Assembly (NCBI RefSeq): GCF_964340395.1
Contig: NC_135567.1
Span: 10,829,484-10,893,483 of the forward strand
DNA length: 64,000 nucleotides
DNA from: Glandiceps talaboti
Lineage: Eukaryota; Hemichordata; Enteropneusta; Spengelidae
Reading direction: 5' to 3'
Of this stretch, positions 62,268 through 64,000 are shown piece after piece (within the stretch, counting starts at the first letter, position 1; each line of letters opens with the position of its first letter). Both the position numbers and the translations under genes were made by a program. A model generated the notes under the pieces. The model saw only the letters and a program-made list of their open reading frames with translations, was not told the DNA's origin and ran no database searches.

Positions 62268-62879
62268 TTATTATTACATATGTACACCAAAAATGCAATA
62301 AAATGCAGGTGTGAAGGACGAACAACATATTCGCATGATGAATAAAGAGAAATCGTGTTATTTTAGATTTTTTATTAGAAGTTTAGGAAGTATTATATTG
62401 ACCATAACCGTCTTCTTTTTAGTACTGTGTTCTTTTCCGATTTCTCTCGATAACAAACTACTGCTGTTTGTTGCAAGGCTTGTACATAATCATTTATCTA
62501 GCTGTGTATCTCATGATACAAATACACTCTCACATATTTATCAAAAGTAACAATCTATAATTTATACCCGAATGTGTGTGGTCAAAATATGGAAAATAGA
62601 CCAAGCCTCGTGTAGCCTATGAAGAAAGTTTCTCGACAATGTATCAATAATGGTGACCTATACTTTGACCTCTATATAATTAGTGTACAGTGAGGGCGCG
62701 CCACTCAACAAAATCTTGAGAATGTGTAAACTCATGGTGAGACAGAAGGAAGTTCAACACGCACATGCTATATCCCAGGTATGTAGGGGATCACACAAGC
62801 CGAATGAAGTCAAGGATGGCAAGCTTTCCTGTGCGGAGAATAGGAGGCGAGGCAGGTATTTGAACAACATTTTTGACAA

Positions 62880-63780
62880 CTAACTTTCATTGGGACTTGA
62901 CGAATCACAGATATAGAGCTAAATTCCTTGTATAAATCCTTACTGAACGCATTCAGTTTAAATCTGGTTCTTTCTTGGGTTAACATTCTAACACAAGTAG
63001 CTGCGTTTGGAACAACGGTCATACAAAATACGCTTAATTTACTGACTACTTTTATTGGGGTGCTAGCCTCGAACTTAACTGTGGCAAAACTGAAGCACTG
63101 TGGTCAGTAAAACCTCAATTCCTTCTGAAGAAAAAACGTTTTTAAAAAAAACAAAAAACATACTGAACCACAAACATAAAATATATGCGATATATATAAG
63201 GAATCTGTTTGGTTTAATCTTTGTATTGTTACCAAAGGTAAAAGTCCATTATTTTACAAAGACTGGTATCAAGCTGGTGTAAAGAAGTAGAGGATGTATT
63301 TGATAATGCCGGCACTATACTAACAAACAATTCCATTCTTTGCAAATACAATGGGACAAGACGTAACTTCCTGCAATATGTATCATTAAAATATGCAATA
63401 CCACATCACTGGAAGGCAACCATTGCAGACAATGTCAATACACAGAGAGACAACATAGATTCTTAAACTAAACCAGGGAAATTGTACACTGTATTTTTTA
63501 GTATGCGATACCCCATGAAGTAATTAGTCCAAAAAAATGGCAGAGTGTTTTCCCATTGCTTCAAGGAGACTGGAAAATATGTCTATAATATTCCAGTTAC
63601 GGCGTGAGCGAAACAAAATTAATTATCTTCTAATTTAAAATTGTATTCATGATATTTTAACGTAACACTATGCTCTTCCAGTGGAATTTGCTTAATTCAG
63701 ATAATTGTAGATATTGTGAGGAGAAGTACACTTTGTTGCACTATTCTTTCCGTTTATAACTCCACTGACAGGTTCTACTA
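62880..63780 (+). mobile_element. Tx1/L1-like LINE fragment, 3' half, decayed
   Basis: Scattered plus-strand frames read like the RT and C-terminal part of Tx1-type elements: SLYKSLLNAFSLNLVLSWV, a compressed segment around NCGKTEALWS, then DVFDNAGTILTNNSI, NFLQYVSLKYAIPHHWK and a cysteine-rich SDNCRYCEEKYTLLHYSF near 63700. Stops and frameshifts are frequent. Internal deletions are likely because blocks lie closer than in an intact element. Confidence 0.5.
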
Positions 63781-64000
63781 AGACATGACACAATGGCTAT
63801 GTTTAATAACAGGTGTGCCCGTTGATATCACACACAGAGACATTATGTTCGAAATGGTGAAAAAGAAATCAAACACATTCATAGCTGCTGCATAATTCAA
63901 GCAAAGTGATTTATTTATACACAGAAACTTCAAAAGCAAGACCATTTTCACCTTCATGTTATTACAACCCTTAGGAATAAGCTTCAGACTGAAAGACATT

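Larger units (their letters stand above)
61391..62334. repeat. Direct duplication, copy B (carries the intact first exon)
   Basis: Partner of 58619-59557. It carries the open first exon at 61757-61631 and, upstream of it on the minus strand, a diverged copy of the same palindrome. The 1.8 kb between the copies holds an unassigned ORF and a LINE fragment. Confidence 0.75.

Overview
This is a non-coding-rich, AT-rich animal genomic window. Introns run from hundreds of bases to more than 11 kb, GT-AG splice sites flank short exons, and microsatellites, a tRNA-derived SINE, a Penelope-like relic, a DDE transposase relic and several non-LTR retrotransposons are present. There is no operon-like packing. 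The domains (P-type trefoil, F5/8C and F-lectin-like, kringle, EGF, CUB, C-type lectin, LDLa) and repeats fit a marine invertebrate such as a lophotrochozoan, hemichordate or cephalochordate. The species cannot be fixed from the sequence alone.

The main content is on the minus strand. I reconstruct 21 exons between 61757 and 1341 that read as one open frame of 3,913 nt (1,304 codons plus one base) with compatible phases at all 20 junctions. The N-to-C order is: signal peptide (61.7 kb), P-type trefoil (56.6 kb), F-type-lectin/F5/8C-like domain in two exons (46.6 and 44.6 kb), kringle (42.1 kb), EGF (38.9 kb), CTLD-like module (33.0 kb), F5/8 type C domain in two exons (21.1 and 16.3 kb), PAN/apple-like module (11.0 kb), CUB (9.9 kb), C-type lectin domain in three exons (9.4, 8.9 and 7.7 kb) and seven LDLa exons (6.4 to 1.4 kb). 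Almost every module is bounded by phase-1 introns, the usual sign of exon shuffling. The reading frame is still open at the lowest exon and no stop, membrane segment or poly(A) site is seen, so the gene runs off the left edge. Several of these exons have no long ORF of their own and were found by reading splice sites.

Region by region: 1-10.1 kb holds LDLa, CTLD and CUB exons with small introns; 10.1-21.3 kb holds the PAN-like and F5/8C exons; 21.3-32.8 kb is one long intron with a LINE reverse-transcriptase fragment, a decayed DDE transposase and a Penelope-like relic; 33.1-46.8 kb alternates exons with a 41-bp tandem array, an inverted partner of that array, a LINE 3' end, SINEs and MITE-like repeats; 46.8-56.5 kb is an intron holding a truncated LINE with an ORF1-like piece and a 4.3-kb Tx1/L1-like element; 58.6-62.3 kb is a direct duplication of the first-exon region, one copy of which carries a broken first exon; 62.9-63.8 kb holds another Tx1-like fragment.

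The modules together predict a secreted or membrane-anchored, carbohydrate- and ligand-binding mosaic protein. This is an inference from architecture; no function is shown by the sequence.
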